Source: UBA7330 sp965243485 (GTDB taxonomy: Bacteria > Bacteroidota > Bacteroidia > Cytophagales > Cyclobacteriaceae). Taken from it: 64,000 bases of DNA. Shown piece by piece: positions 9,070 to 17,788 of the stretch. Numbering within the stretch: the first letter of the stretch is position 1; each line of letters opens with the position of its first letter. The DNA lies in assembly GCA_965243485.1 (NCBI GenBank), contig CBDEVP010000001.1, forward strand, positions 4,464,001-4,528,000, written 5' to 3'. A model generated the notes under the pieces. The model had not been told where the DNA came from. It made no database searches and saw nothing but the letters and a program-made list of their open reading frames with translations. A program made the translations under genes and the position numbers.

Positions 9070-10458
9070 TTAATTAGACTGTGCTAACTGATATCCGATC
9101 ACCACTTCGATAGATCCGTGGCTGTTCATGAATGCATCTGCAGCCTCTGTGGTAACTTCGGTTTGCCAAACATATATTCTTTTGATAGATGGGATCTGCG
9201 CCAATAAGTCGAGGACATCACTGGTCACCTGAGTCCCCACCAGATTGATCGATTCCAAATGCCTGAGGTTGGTCAAAGCTGCCACTTCTTCATTGGAGAT
9301 CTGATTTCCAGATAGATTTAACCTGGTCAGGTGTTCCAGCTGACTGATGGCGTTGATGGAAGCTTTATCTGCTAGCTTGTCCTTCAGATCCAGCCAGGTA
9401 ATGTTGTTCTTCAGTTTCAGTAGCTGATCAACATCTTCCGGGGTTAGCTGATCAATATCATGAGAAACCGAAACATCCAGGAAGTTATTTTTGGCTGATA
9501 GCTTCCTGATATTGTATGATTCAAGCTCTTCTATAACTTTCAGGTCTTCATCAGTCAACTCCTGAGCGACCATTTGCTCGTAATAGGGTTTTGGAGTTAC
9601 ATTGATCTTATGATCACGCATTAAAAGTTCGGCCAGGTGGTCCGGAATTTCCGACTGACTTAACTTCGCATCTTTCCCGGCACCGGTTTCAATCCACCAT
9701 TCAATGAGACTGACTTCTGTAAATGCCAGGGGCTCCTCTTTGAGTGGCATAAATTTGGTATGTTTTACCGGCAGCGTGATCCTTCTGAACAACTCACTGC
9801 TCAAAGGCTTGCCGGCGCTTATGGTAGCCTCTCCGTCCCCTCCTTCCATCAGGGTTTCAAAGCTTGTCAGAACCAGCCCGCCTTTCGCCTGTGACTCACT
9901 ATGACAGGGCAAACATTTGGTCTCCAGGATCGGGAGTACCATATCTGTGAACACCAAAACGGAATCAGGGTTATCGGGGACCATATCCAATGGGGACTTT
10001 GTTTCTGACGTCCCTGCAATGGTTTTTATAAATCCGGGAGCATATTCTACCAGATATCCTTCTCCATGGGTTAATGTACCCCCCAGATGACCCGTAATAG
10101 AAATAACGATGATTAACACGATATATACTCCCGTCATCACCTTTTGCTGAACCTTTATCAGTCCTATCTCCAGAACATATAACCCCACAGATAAGACCAT
10201 TACCAGGATGCCGAACCATTGATGAAATGACAGTACCTGGTCGTCATATCCCCTGTCATTGGAGATCAGAAAACCAAAGATCACGGCAAACAAGGCACTG
10301 ATCGCCCCAAATAATAAGGACCATGACACGGCGGCTTTTAATGACCTGTATTTTTCAAAGCGGGACAGCCCTTCAAATACTGCAGCGAGTAATAAAAATC
10401 CAATGGGGAGGTGTACGACCAGTGGGTGAAAACGTCCAAAGAATAATCCTAAATCCAT
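9070..10458 (-). CDS. Membrane protein with four helices, c-type heme domain and C-terminal leucine-rich repeats (triad 1)
   Basis: I chose ATG at 10458 (MDLGLFFGRFHPLVVHLPIG) rather than the ATG 20 codons upstream, because the paralogue at 42761 begins at the same point. Four hydrophobic helices in the first about 140 residues carry histidines in FHPLVVHLPIG, FHQWFG and GHLGGTLTHGE. A planctomycete-type cytochrome c motif follows, Cys-Leu-Pro-Cys-His, with its first Cys near residue 182. The C-terminal third is leucine-rich repeats (LTRLNLSGNQIS, LESINLVGTQVT). The heme domain should face the periplasm. It ends a minus-strand set: DUF1553, DUF1501, this gene. Its role is probably electron transfer or partner binding for that set, by inference only. 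Confidence 0.85.
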   Translation of the reverse strand: MDLGLFFGRFHPLVVHLPIGFLLLAAVFEGLSRFEKYRSLKAAVSWSLLFGAISALFAVIFGFLISNDRGYDDQVLSFHQWFGILVMVLSVGLYVLEIGLIKVQQKVMTGVYIVLIIVISITGHLGGTLTHGEGYLVEYAPGFIKTIAGTSETKSPLDMVPDNPDSVLVFTDMVLPILETKCLPCHSESQAKGGLVLTSFETLMEGGDGEATISAGKPLSSELFRRITLPVKHTKFMPLKEEPLAFTEVSLIEWWIETGAGKDAKLSQSEIPDHLAELLMRDHKINVTPKPYYEQMVAQELTDEDLKVIEELESYNIRKLSAKNNFLDVSVSHDIDQLTPEDVDQLLKLKNNITWLDLKDKLADKASINAISQLEHLTRLNLSGNQISNEEVAALTNLRHLESINLVGTQVTSDVLDLLAQIPSIKRIYVWQTEVTTEAADAFMNSHGSIEVVIGYQLAQSN

Positions 10459-10518
10459 AAAAAAATCTCTACAAGAATGTTGTTTAAAAAACGGAAGGAG
10501 TGAATAACTGAACTCCAT

Positions 10519-10650
10519 CCATAATTGCGATATAAGTACCGTCTAAAATTAATACACTATTGGCAACCATCGATAGGACTGCTCATTTATTTACGGATCT
10601 ATCAAAAGAACATGCACGTACTCCGTATGACAGTCTCCCTGATGCATGGA
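10519..10650 (-). pseudogene. Decayed C-terminal fragment of a DUF1553 gene
   Basis: Read on the minus strand, this interval gives VNK, a stop, then AVLSMVANSVLILDGTY. This aligns with the intact C-terminus ANKLAAMTMVANTVLNLDEAY of the DUF1553 gene ending at 12104. At DNA level, TATAAG-N3-CGTCTAAA and TATTGGC(A/C)ACCAT are shared with 12115-12155. The copy has an in-frame stop, no start and no terminal KR-stop. It lies between the DUF1501 gene and the LRR-cytochrome gene, so it is probably the scar of a duplicated and mostly deleted DUF1553 gene. Confidence 0.7.
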
Positions 10651-12102
10651 TCAGGCCAGCACATCATGTACTACATGACCGTGAACATCGGTCAAACGGA
10701 ATCTGCGACCCTGAAACTTATAGGTCAGCCTTTCATGATCCACACCCAGTAAATGCATCAATGTTGCCTGAAAATCATGTACGTGTACCGGATTTTCAGC
10801 CACATTGTATCCGAATTCGTCGGTGGCACCATAGGTAAAACCTTTCTTCACACCAACTCCGGCCATAAAGATCGTGAAGCACTTGGGATGGTGGTCTCTT
10901 CCAAAACCTTCATCTAACTCGCCCTGACAATAGCTTGTCCTGCCAAATTCACCACCCCAGATCACAAGCGTATCTTCTAACATCCCTCTTTGTTTGAGGT
11001 CCGTAATCAAAGCTGCGCTGGCCTGGTCTGTTTCCTTGCATTGACGAGGTAATGCCTGAGGGAGATTATTGTGCTGATCCCATCCCTGGTGGTAAAGCTG
11101 CACAAACTTCACTCCTTTTTCGGCAAGCCTTCTGGCCAGCAAACAATTGGCTGCAAAAGTCCCAGGCACTTTGGAATCTTCACCGTACAGGTCATAGATA
11201 TGATCCGGTTCTGAAGAGTTATCCATCACTTCAGGCACTGAGGTCTGCATCCTGAAAGCCATCTCATACTGTGCAATCCTTGCTTTGATCTCGGGATCTT
11301 CAAATTCATCAAATGATTGCAACTGAAGCTTCTCAAGATCTTTTAGTTGCTGCTCGCGGGCAATTGGGTCTACTCCCGGCGGGTTACTGAGATAAAGGAC
11401 CGGATTCTTACCAGCCCTGAATTGAACGCCCTGGTGCTCAGAAGGTAGAAAACCATTGCCCCATAGTCTGGCATACAAAGGCTGACCCCTTTTATTTTTC
11501 GTAACCAGCACCACAAAGGATGGCAAATTTTCATTGTCAGTACCCAAACCATAGCTTACCCATGATCCAATGGAAGGCCTTCCCGGTAGCTGCGATCCGG
11601 TTTGTAAAAAAGTGATGGCAGGATCATGATTGATGGCTTCGGTATACATCGATTTGATAAAACACAGCTCATCAGCAACTTTTGCGGTGTGAGGCATTAG
11701 ATTACTAAAAGTAGACCCGCTCTGCCCGTATTGCTTAAAATCAAAAATGGAACCTGCCAAAGGAAAGCTTGCCTGACCGGCGGTCATTCCCGTGAGCCGC
11801 TGTCCCCCTCTGACACTGTCCGGTATTTCGACACCATTCATTTTATTCAGCAGAGGCTTGTGATCAAACAGATCGAGGTGTGACGGAGCCCCGCTCTGGA
11901 ACAGGTAGATTACTCTTTTGGCCTTAGCGGGAAAATGCGGCTGACCGAGGACACCACCAGAGCTAGTGATAGACCCAGTGTTACCAAAAACATTGGAAGG
12001 ACCCAAAAAGGAAGAAAGTGATAAAGCTCCCAATCCCAGAGAGGTCCTGGTAAGGAAATCCCTTCGGGTATAATTTGAATTCTGATTGTCGCAATGGCAC
12101 AT
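10651..12102 (-). CDS. DUF1501 family protein with Tat signal (triad 1)
   Basis: This 483-residue protein starts with a twin-arginine signal (TRRDFLTRTSLGLGALSLSS), so it is probably folded before export. The body has DUF1501 features of the alkaline phosphatase/sulfatase-like superfamily: VIYLFQSGAPSHLDLFDHKP, FVQLYHQGWDQHNN and VIWGGEFGRTSYCQG, which place metal-ligand-type Asp, His and Glu residues as in sulfatases. DUF1501 proteins almost always travel with DUF1549/DUF1553 cytochromes in Planctomycetes and Bacteroidetes, and their reaction is not established. It starts 1 base after the DUF1553 stop, so the two genes are tightly coupled. A paralogue is at 41332-42756. Confidence 0.9.
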   Translation of the reverse strand: MCHCDNQNSNYTRRDFLTRTSLGLGALSLSSFLGPSNVFGNTGSITSSGGVLGQPHFPAKAKRVIYLFQSGAPSHLDLFDHKPLLNKMNGVEIPDSVRGGQRLTGMTAGQASFPLAGSIFDFKQYGQSGSTFSNLMPHTAKVADELCFIKSMYTEAINHDPAITFLQTGSQLPGRPSIGSWVSYGLGTDNENLPSFVVLVTKNKRGQPLYARLWGNGFLPSEHQGVQFRAGKNPVLYLSNPPGVDPIAREQQLKDLEKLQLQSFDEFEDPEIKARIAQYEMAFRMQTSVPEVMDNSSEPDHIYDLYGEDSKVPGTFAANCLLARRLAEKGVKFVQLYHQGWDQHNNLPQALPRQCKETDQASAALITDLKQRGMLEDTLVIWGGEFGRTSYCQGELDEGFGRDHHPKCFTIFMAGVGVKKGFTYGATDEFGYNVAENPVHVHDFQATLMHLLGVDHERLTYKFQGRRFRLTDVHGHVVHDVLA

Positions 12103-12103
12103 A

Positions 12104-15100
12104 TTATCTCTTGGTATAAGCTTCGTCTAAATTTAAAACCGTATTGGCCACCATGGTCATAGCTGCCAGCTTATTGGCTGGTAGTTGACCATCAATTTCG
12201 TATTCGCCAACATTCAGGAGGTCATGGGCGGCTCCTCTCGTATCATTGAATCTCTGTTCTTCCCTTTCGTAGATGCCTGTAAGGATCTTCATTTCCTCAG
12301 TATTGGGTTCACGGCTGGTCACCAGTCTGAATGCCTGGGAGATCTGCTGCTCCTGATCCTGAGGACCTTCCTTCATCACACGCTCAGCCAGCACCTTGGC
12401 TGCTTCAACAAACTGAGGATCATTCATCAGGTTGAGCGCTTGCAAAGGTGTGTTGGTGATCTCTCTTTTTACCACACATACGCTTCTGGGAGCTACATCA
12501 AAAGTAGTCATATAGGGCGGTGGAGATGTACGGCGGATAAAAGTATACATGCTCCTGCGATAGAGGTCTTCGCCATGATCCTGCACAAAATAAAGAAGTA
12601 CATGCGAAAAATTACCCAACTCAATCCACAGGCTGTCCGGCTGATAGGGCTTTACACTTTTCCCACCAATGTCTTTCACCAGCAAACCACTTGCTGCTAA
12701 CGCATTATCACGGATCATTTCCGCCGGCCATCGGTAGCTGGGTGACCTGGCAAGTAAGATATTTTGCGGATCCTTCTGCTCCAGTTCTTCCCTCATTTTG
12801 GATGATTGACGGTAGGTTGCGGACATGACCACCAGCTTAAGTAGTCTCCTGACATCCCAGCCTGATTCCTTAAATTCAACTGCGAGCCAGTCGAGGAGCT
12901 CCGGATGTGTGGGCAGCGATCCCTGGCTGCCAAAGTCATTGGCAGTGTTCACAATGCCATTACCAAAGATCATCTGCCAGTACCGGTTGACTGCAACTCT
13001 GGCTGTCAGCGGGTTTTCATCCATGAAAAGCCATTTTGCCAATCCCAGCCTGTTCCTTGGCAGATCCTCCGGAAACGGGAGCACCTGCTCAGGTGTATTG
13101 GCAGTAACTTCCTCACCTCTTGCATCGTATTGTCCGCGATTGAGCAGGTAGGTTGTCCGGGGTTCTTCCATATCGCCCATCACCATCACTTCGGGTATTT
13201 CGTCGACCACATCCAGAAGCTTCTTATTTGACTCCCTGATGGATGTCTTTTGTGAAATGATTGCTGGGTGTCGATCCTGATTATGAGATTTGATGAGTGC
13301 ATCATCAGGCTTTTCATCCACCTTGCTCACTACCATTACCTCCAGAGGTGTTAATTCTTTGCTATACACCCTTAATTCATCCAGCAAACCTTTAAACAGA
13401 CCAAACTCTCCGGTATGGGCGCGATAGCTCCTTCCGACCCGTAGGGCACGGTCTTCCTTCGTATGATCTCCTACTCTTATGGGATAAATGCCTTTATATA
13501 AATGATCAAAATCAACGATTGATTCAGCTTCTTTTCCGTTGATGAAGAGCTTAATGCCAGCTGCCTTCATGGAACCATCATAGGTGAACATGATGTGGGT
13601 CCATTCATTTAGTCTGACTGAATCTTTGGTGGTTACCTGAATATAATTATCCGGCAATGAATGGATCAACCGGAGTGAAACCTGATTGGTGGGACTGAGC
13701 TGGAAATCCCAGCCTCGCCAGAAATTGTTCTTCTGACCCGTATTTCCCATGATGGTTTGTAAATGGTCTTTTTTCCTCTTGGAGGTATTGATCCATGCTC
13801 CGGCAGAAAATTCATCATAAGCTTCATATATCCCTGTTTCTTCCAGGCGAACATCGTCATACTCCCCGGTCAATTTTATGGCACTTTCATGTTTGCCCTG
13901 TAGCAGCACAGGTTCTTTCCTGCTTCTGCTATTTTTATTACCATCCAAAAAATACCCATCTTTCTCTGATTTTCCCGTCTTTTCGAACGGATGATAAACT
14001 GCCAATTCAGGGATTGAGTGGAGCTGTGGAATGCTCCTGGAATCAGTAACATCGATAGACTTGTACTGATCATCGAGCTGTAACTCTTTCTGGTTGATCA
14101 TTTGCCTGATTTCAGCAATTTTTTCCTCGTCCTGCTGAGTGGTCATGAGCAGTTGAGGTCCAAAATTCCCATCGTCGCCGGTCATTCCCAGCTCAGCCAT
14201 TTGATTGAAGAAGGCAGATAGCTGATAGTACTCCTTTGATGAGATCGGATCAAACTTATGGTCATGACAACGGGCGCATTCCATGGTCAGGCCCATAAAG
14301 GCTGTCGCTGTGGTATTCGTACGATCTGCCACATATTCCACACGCCATTCCTCATCGATCACCCCACCTTCTGCTGTCATGGGATTGTTGCGGTGAAACG
14401 CTGTTGCCAGAATCTGATCCTGCGTCGCATCCGGCAGCAAATCCCCAGCCAGCTGCCACGTGACAAACTGATCGTAACCCATGTTTTCTTTAAATGCCTT
14501 GATCACCCAGTCCCGCCATGGCCACATGTACCGATAGCCATCGGCATGTAGCCCATGCGAATCCGCATACCTTGACACATCCATCCATTCCATGGCCAGT
14601 CGCTCCGCATGCGCATCCGAAGCCAGAAGCCTGTCAACCACCTTTTCATAGGCATTCTCTGACTGATCATTCATAAAATCTTCGATCTCACTAAGCGTCG
14701 GTGGGAGCCCTGTCAGATCCATCGTGACCCGACGAAGTAAACGCTCTTTATCAGCCGGAGGTGATGGTGAAAGTTTTTCAAGTGCCAGTCTCTCAAAAAT
14801 GAAATGATCAACTTCATTCTTTGGTTGCCACTCTCCGGGGAAGTTATCCGGAATCCCGGTCCTTTCAGGCGGTATGAATGACCAGTGAGGTTTCCATTCC
14901 GCACCTTGCTCCACCCATTTGATGATTGTCGCAATCTCTTTCGGATCCAAAGCTAATTTTGATTCAGGAGGGGGCATCTGCTTCTCAGGATCAGCACTGA
15001 GCATCCTGGCGATAGCTTCACTTTTGCTAATTTTCCCATGAACGAAAGCCCGTGCTCCGCTTTCTAAAGTAGAAAAGGCATTTTCTTCGATATCAAGGCG

Positions 15101-15331
15101 TAATCCTGCCTTTCGGGTCTCTTTATCGGGCCCATGACATGCATAGCAGCGATCCGATATGATCGGTTTAATGTGGAAGTTATAATCAATGACCTCCGGA
15201 AGCTCTTCATAGGCCTGTGAGACTTCGGGAGGAAGATCAGGCTTGCAGCTAAAGATCGTGGTGATCAGAATCAGTACGATACAGCCATTCAACCAGCCAC
15301 ATCCTTTCTCAATGCCGTATTTCGTAAACAT
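12104..15331 (-). CDS. PSCyt1-DUF1549-LamG-DUF1553 lipoprotein (triad 1)
   Basis: This 1075-residue envelope lipoprotein has a lipobox at TIFSC (Cys29) and a planctomycete cytochrome domain with Cys62-Tyr-Ala-Cys65-His66 (PSCyt1). The DUF1549 region follows (LLRRVTMDLTGLPPTLSEIEDF, AMEWMDVSRYADSHG, CARCHDHKFDPIS). A concanavalin/LamG-like insertion occupies about residues 440-660 (EFSAGAWINTSKR, LFINGKEAE, GLLDELRVYSKEL). The C-terminal DUF1553 region contains PLTARVAVNRYWQMIFG and ends VANTVLNLDEAY. The second copy in the window (38568) lacks the LamG insert. LamG domains often bind glycans, so it may bring the heme protein to a polysaccharide; this is inference. It is the first gene of the minus-strand triad. 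Confidence 0.92.
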   Translation of the reverse strand: MFTKYGIEKGCGWLNGCIVLILITTIFSCKPDLPPEVSQAYEELPEVIDYNFHIKPIISDRCYACHGPDKETRKAGLRLDIEENAFSTLESGARAFVHGKISKSEAIARMLSADPEKQMPPPESKLALDPKEIATIIKWVEQGAEWKPHWSFIPPERTGIPDNFPGEWQPKNEVDHFIFERLALEKLSPSPPADKERLLRRVTMDLTGLPPTLSEIEDFMNDQSENAYEKVVDRLLASDAHAERLAMEWMDVSRYADSHGLHADGYRYMWPWRDWVIKAFKENMGYDQFVTWQLAGDLLPDATQDQILATAFHRNNPMTAEGGVIDEEWRVEYVADRTNTTATAFMGLTMECARCHDHKFDPISSKEYYQLSAFFNQMAELGMTGDDGNFGPQLLMTTQQDEEKIAEIRQMINQKELQLDDQYKSIDVTDSRSIPQLHSIPELAVYHPFEKTGKSEKDGYFLDGNKNSRSRKEPVLLQGKHESAIKLTGEYDDVRLEETGIYEAYDEFSAGAWINTSKRKKDHLQTIMGNTGQKNNFWRGWDFQLSPTNQVSLRLIHSLPDNYIQVTTKDSVRLNEWTHIMFTYDGSMKAAGIKLFINGKEAESIVDFDHLYKGIYPIRVGDHTKEDRALRVGRSYRAHTGEFGLFKGLLDELRVYSKELTPLEVMVVSKVDEKPDDALIKSHNQDRHPAIISQKTSIRESNKKLLDVVDEIPEVMVMGDMEEPRTTYLLNRGQYDARGEEVTANTPEQVLPFPEDLPRNRLGLAKWLFMDENPLTARVAVNRYWQMIFGNGIVNTANDFGSQGSLPTHPELLDWLAVEFKESGWDVRRLLKLVVMSATYRQSSKMREELEQKDPQNILLARSPSYRWPAEMIRDNALAASGLLVKDIGGKSVKPYQPDSLWIELGNFSHVLLYFVQDHGEDLYRRSMYTFIRRTSPPPYMTTFDVAPRSVCVVKREITNTPLQALNLMNDPQFVEAAKVLAERVMKEGPQDQEQQISQAFRLVTSREPNTEEMKILTGIYEREEQRFNDTRGAAHDLLNVGEYEIDGQLPANKLAAMTMVANTVLNLDEAYTKR

Positions 15332-15448
15332 AGGTTATTCTAAATGCTGATCTTAAAATTGAACAGTTCTAACAACCTGTAATTTAAGAAATTTACATTC
15401 TTAATAACAGCTCAAAACAACCTAAACTATTGATTAGGGTGGATCAGG

Positions 15449-16159
15449 CTATTTCTTAGGTGGCATCGAAGGCCTCACTTCAATTTTTGAAGGCAATGTC
15501 CTTGGGTGAAGCTTGAGTAAGTCGATTGTCATCTGTCCAATATCTTCAATCTGGATCTTCCAGTCTGCATCAGATCCACTGCTAAACTCGGTAGCTACCG
15601 ATCCGGGCATAATCGTGGTGGTCTTGATGCCATACTGTCTCACATCCAGCATCACGGCCTGCGTAAAACCGGTCAGGCCAAACTTACTGGCATTGTAGGC
15701 AGAACCTCCGGCGAAGAAATTAGTCCCTGCCAGGCTCGAAATGGTAATAAAATAACCCTGCGACTTTTTAAGAGCTTCCAGCGCTGCTTTTATACTGTAA
15801 AAAACACCGGTGAGATTGGTGTCAATTGTTTCATTCCACTGATCTTTGGTCAGTTCTTCAATAGAAGCAAAATGACCAAGTCCGGCATTGGCTATCAGGA
15901 CATCCAGTTGCCCCCATTTTTCCAGCACTTTTTTCACCGCGGCTTCCTGTGAACCCAGATCTCGGACATCAGCTTCCAAACCCAGAGCCTCACCGGTACT
16001 TATCTTATTGAGCGAGACCACTGCCTTATCGGCACTTTCCTGGCTTCTGCTGGTAATCGCCACCCTGGCACCTTCACGCTTCAATGCTTCGGCAATGCCG
16101 TAACCTATTCCTTTACTTCCACCAGTGATGAGTACAACTTTATCTTCAATCGTTTGCAT
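15449..16159 (-). CDS. Short-chain dehydrogenase/reductase (SDR)
   Basis: This 236-residue classical SDR is of the usual single-domain length. The Rossmann glycine motif TGGSKGIG is at residues 12-19, NAG at 91-93, the catalytic Ser in TISSLAG near 141, and Tyr155-x3-Lys159 in AYNASKFG. An Arg in ITSRSQ (residue 38) after the second strand favours NADP(H). The reaction is reversible oxidation of an alcohol or reduction of a ketone; the substrate cannot be read from the sequence. It lies alone between the DUF1553 gene and the MFS gene, all on the minus strand, with 117 and 48 base gaps. Confidence 0.9.
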   Translation of the reverse strand: MQTIEDKVVLITGGSKGIGYGIAEALKREGARVAITSRSQESADKAVVSLNKISTGEALGLEADVRDLGSQEAAVKKVLEKWGQLDVLIANAGLGHFASIEELTKDQWNETIDTNLTGVFYSIKAALEALKKSQGYFITISSLAGTNFFAGGSAYNASKFGLTGFTQAVMLDVRQYGIKTTTIMPGSVATEFSSGSDADWKIQIEDIGQMTIDLLKLHPRTLPSKIEVRPSMPPKK

Positions 16160-16207
16160 ACCTAGATAACGTTTAAGTGCTGATCCTGTTCAAAAAAGAA
16201 ATTTCAA

Positions 16208-17542
16208 TCATTCCTTCTCAACTTCCGGGATTTTGATCTGCGGATTGTGGGCCCAAAGACCAGCTAAAGTAATAACAGTAAAAATGCCAAAGCATATCCA
16301 GACTGCCAACTCGTAGCTACCTGTGAATGTCAGAGACGAACTGAAAAGTATGGGTCCAATGGCTGATGCAAAAACCGTCATCATTACCGCCTGACTACTG
16401 ATTGCTCCCAGATGCCTGGTTCCGTAAAACCTGGGCCAGGTCACAGAAGCCAGTACAGCGAATAAACCGGACACAATCCCCGTGCCAGTGATCAGCAAAT
16501 GATAGGCATATTCAAACTTACCCAGAAAGGCCAGCCCGGCTGTACCGATCATCGCTCCAAACCCCTTCAAAAGGAGCAAATATCTCAATGGAATCATGTC
16601 CGATAAATAACTGGTAATCAGAGTTATGACAACTGCTAAAAAAGCTATTGGTTGAAATACTGATACGGCGACCTCTTTAGTCATTCCCGCTTCATCAAAT
16701 ATGGAAACCACATGAAAGGTAAACCCCGTAATATACAGTCCCTGCATCGCGAGGATGGAAGTAAAAACCCAAAATGGGTAACTCCTGATGACCTCTTTTA
16801 AAGTGAATTGTTTCTTCACGGGGAAATAGTATTTCTTTTTTCTAGCAGACATGGTGTATTCTCCGTCGGCTTTCAACCCACTGGCTTCTGGATTATCCCT
16901 GAAAAAGAAATACGCCAGCACCGGGAATAAAATACCGACCACACCGGCTACTACTATCCAGGCCATCCTCCAGTCGAAAGATACGATAAGGCTATCCAGG
17001 ACTACCGGAGCAATGGAAAAGCCAAGCGCAACAAAAACATTACTTAGGCCTGTGGCAAAACCCCGACGTTGCTCGAACCATTTCATCATCATATTTCTGG
17101 ATACCATGGTGATAACCCCCTGTCCGGTGAACCGCAACAGCATGAATCCCAAAAAAATGAAGAAAAAGGTCAGTGCCACAGAAGGCTCCTTTTGTAAATA
17201 CTCTACAATCCTGTCTACCTGACTTAAATAAATCAATACCAGACCCAGGCTGATCCCAGCAATGATGGCAATGGGTCTTACCCCTACCCGGTCGTACAAT
17301 CGCCCTATCCATGGCAGCAAAAAAGCACTACCGATCGTCCCAAGCATATAGGCAATACTTAGCTGGTCCCTGTTTACATTCAACTCAAGCAGTAAACTCT
17401 CTGTGAATACTGAAACGCCCATCGTCTGACCGGGTATGCTCATCAGCATACCGATGGTCCCCCATACCAGGATCATCCAACCATAGAAAAAGGGCCACTT
17501 TGCGGGGTGAAAAGGATAGTTGGGATCGAGCAGCTTTCGCAT
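16208..17542 (-). CDS. Major facilitator superfamily transporter
   Basis: This 444-residue protein has about 12 hydrophobic helices in two sets of six, with a central cytoplasmic loop (KADGEYTMSARKKKYYFPVKKQF). The loop after helix 2 contains GRLYDRVGVRPI, the MFS signature between helices 2 and 3. The overall pattern resembles oxalate/formate antiporter-like and monocarboxylate-type MFS proteins, but I cannot name the substrate. It is upstream of the SDR on the same strand (48-base gap), so the two may act on the same compound. The 246 bases between it and the divergent acyl-CoA gene hold no supported gene. Confidence 0.88.
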   Translation of the reverse strand: MRKLLDPNYPFHPAKWPFFYGWMILVWGTIGMLMSIPGQTMGVSVFTESLLLELNVNRDQLSIAYMLGTIGSAFLLPWIGRLYDRVGVRPIAIIAGISLGLVLIYLSQVDRIVEYLQKEPSVALTFFFIFLGFMLLRFTGQGVITMVSRNMMMKWFEQRRGFATGLSNVFVALGFSIAPVVLDSLIVSFDWRMAWIVVAGVVGILFPVLAYFFFRDNPEASGLKADGEYTMSARKKKYYFPVKKQFTLKEVIRSYPFWVFTSILAMQGLYITGFTFHVVSIFDEAGMTKEVAVSVFQPIAFLAVVITLITSYLSDMIPLRYLLLLKGFGAMIGTAGLAFLGKFEYAYHLLITGTGIVSGLFAVLASVTWPRFYGTRHLGAISSQAVMMTVFASAIGPILFSSSLTFTGSYELAVWICFGIFTVITLAGLWAHNPQIKIPEVEKE

Positions 17543-17788
17543 AAGGCGGCAAAACTACTTCTTTGCAGAAAGCACGGCGAGCAATTAGCTAAAAAATCAC
17601 ATTTAATACCCAAGAACCATACCGAGTCCCTTTCATTTATTTCTATTAATGGACCTGATTAATCAATTTTACCAGGGAAGAATTTACCTGGCGATACCTT
17701 TCAGCAACAAAGAGCTTGAACCAAAGGATTTTTTCGTCCCTATTTCCGTTTATATTTAAGACCTGGATAACATTAAAAAAACACAGAT

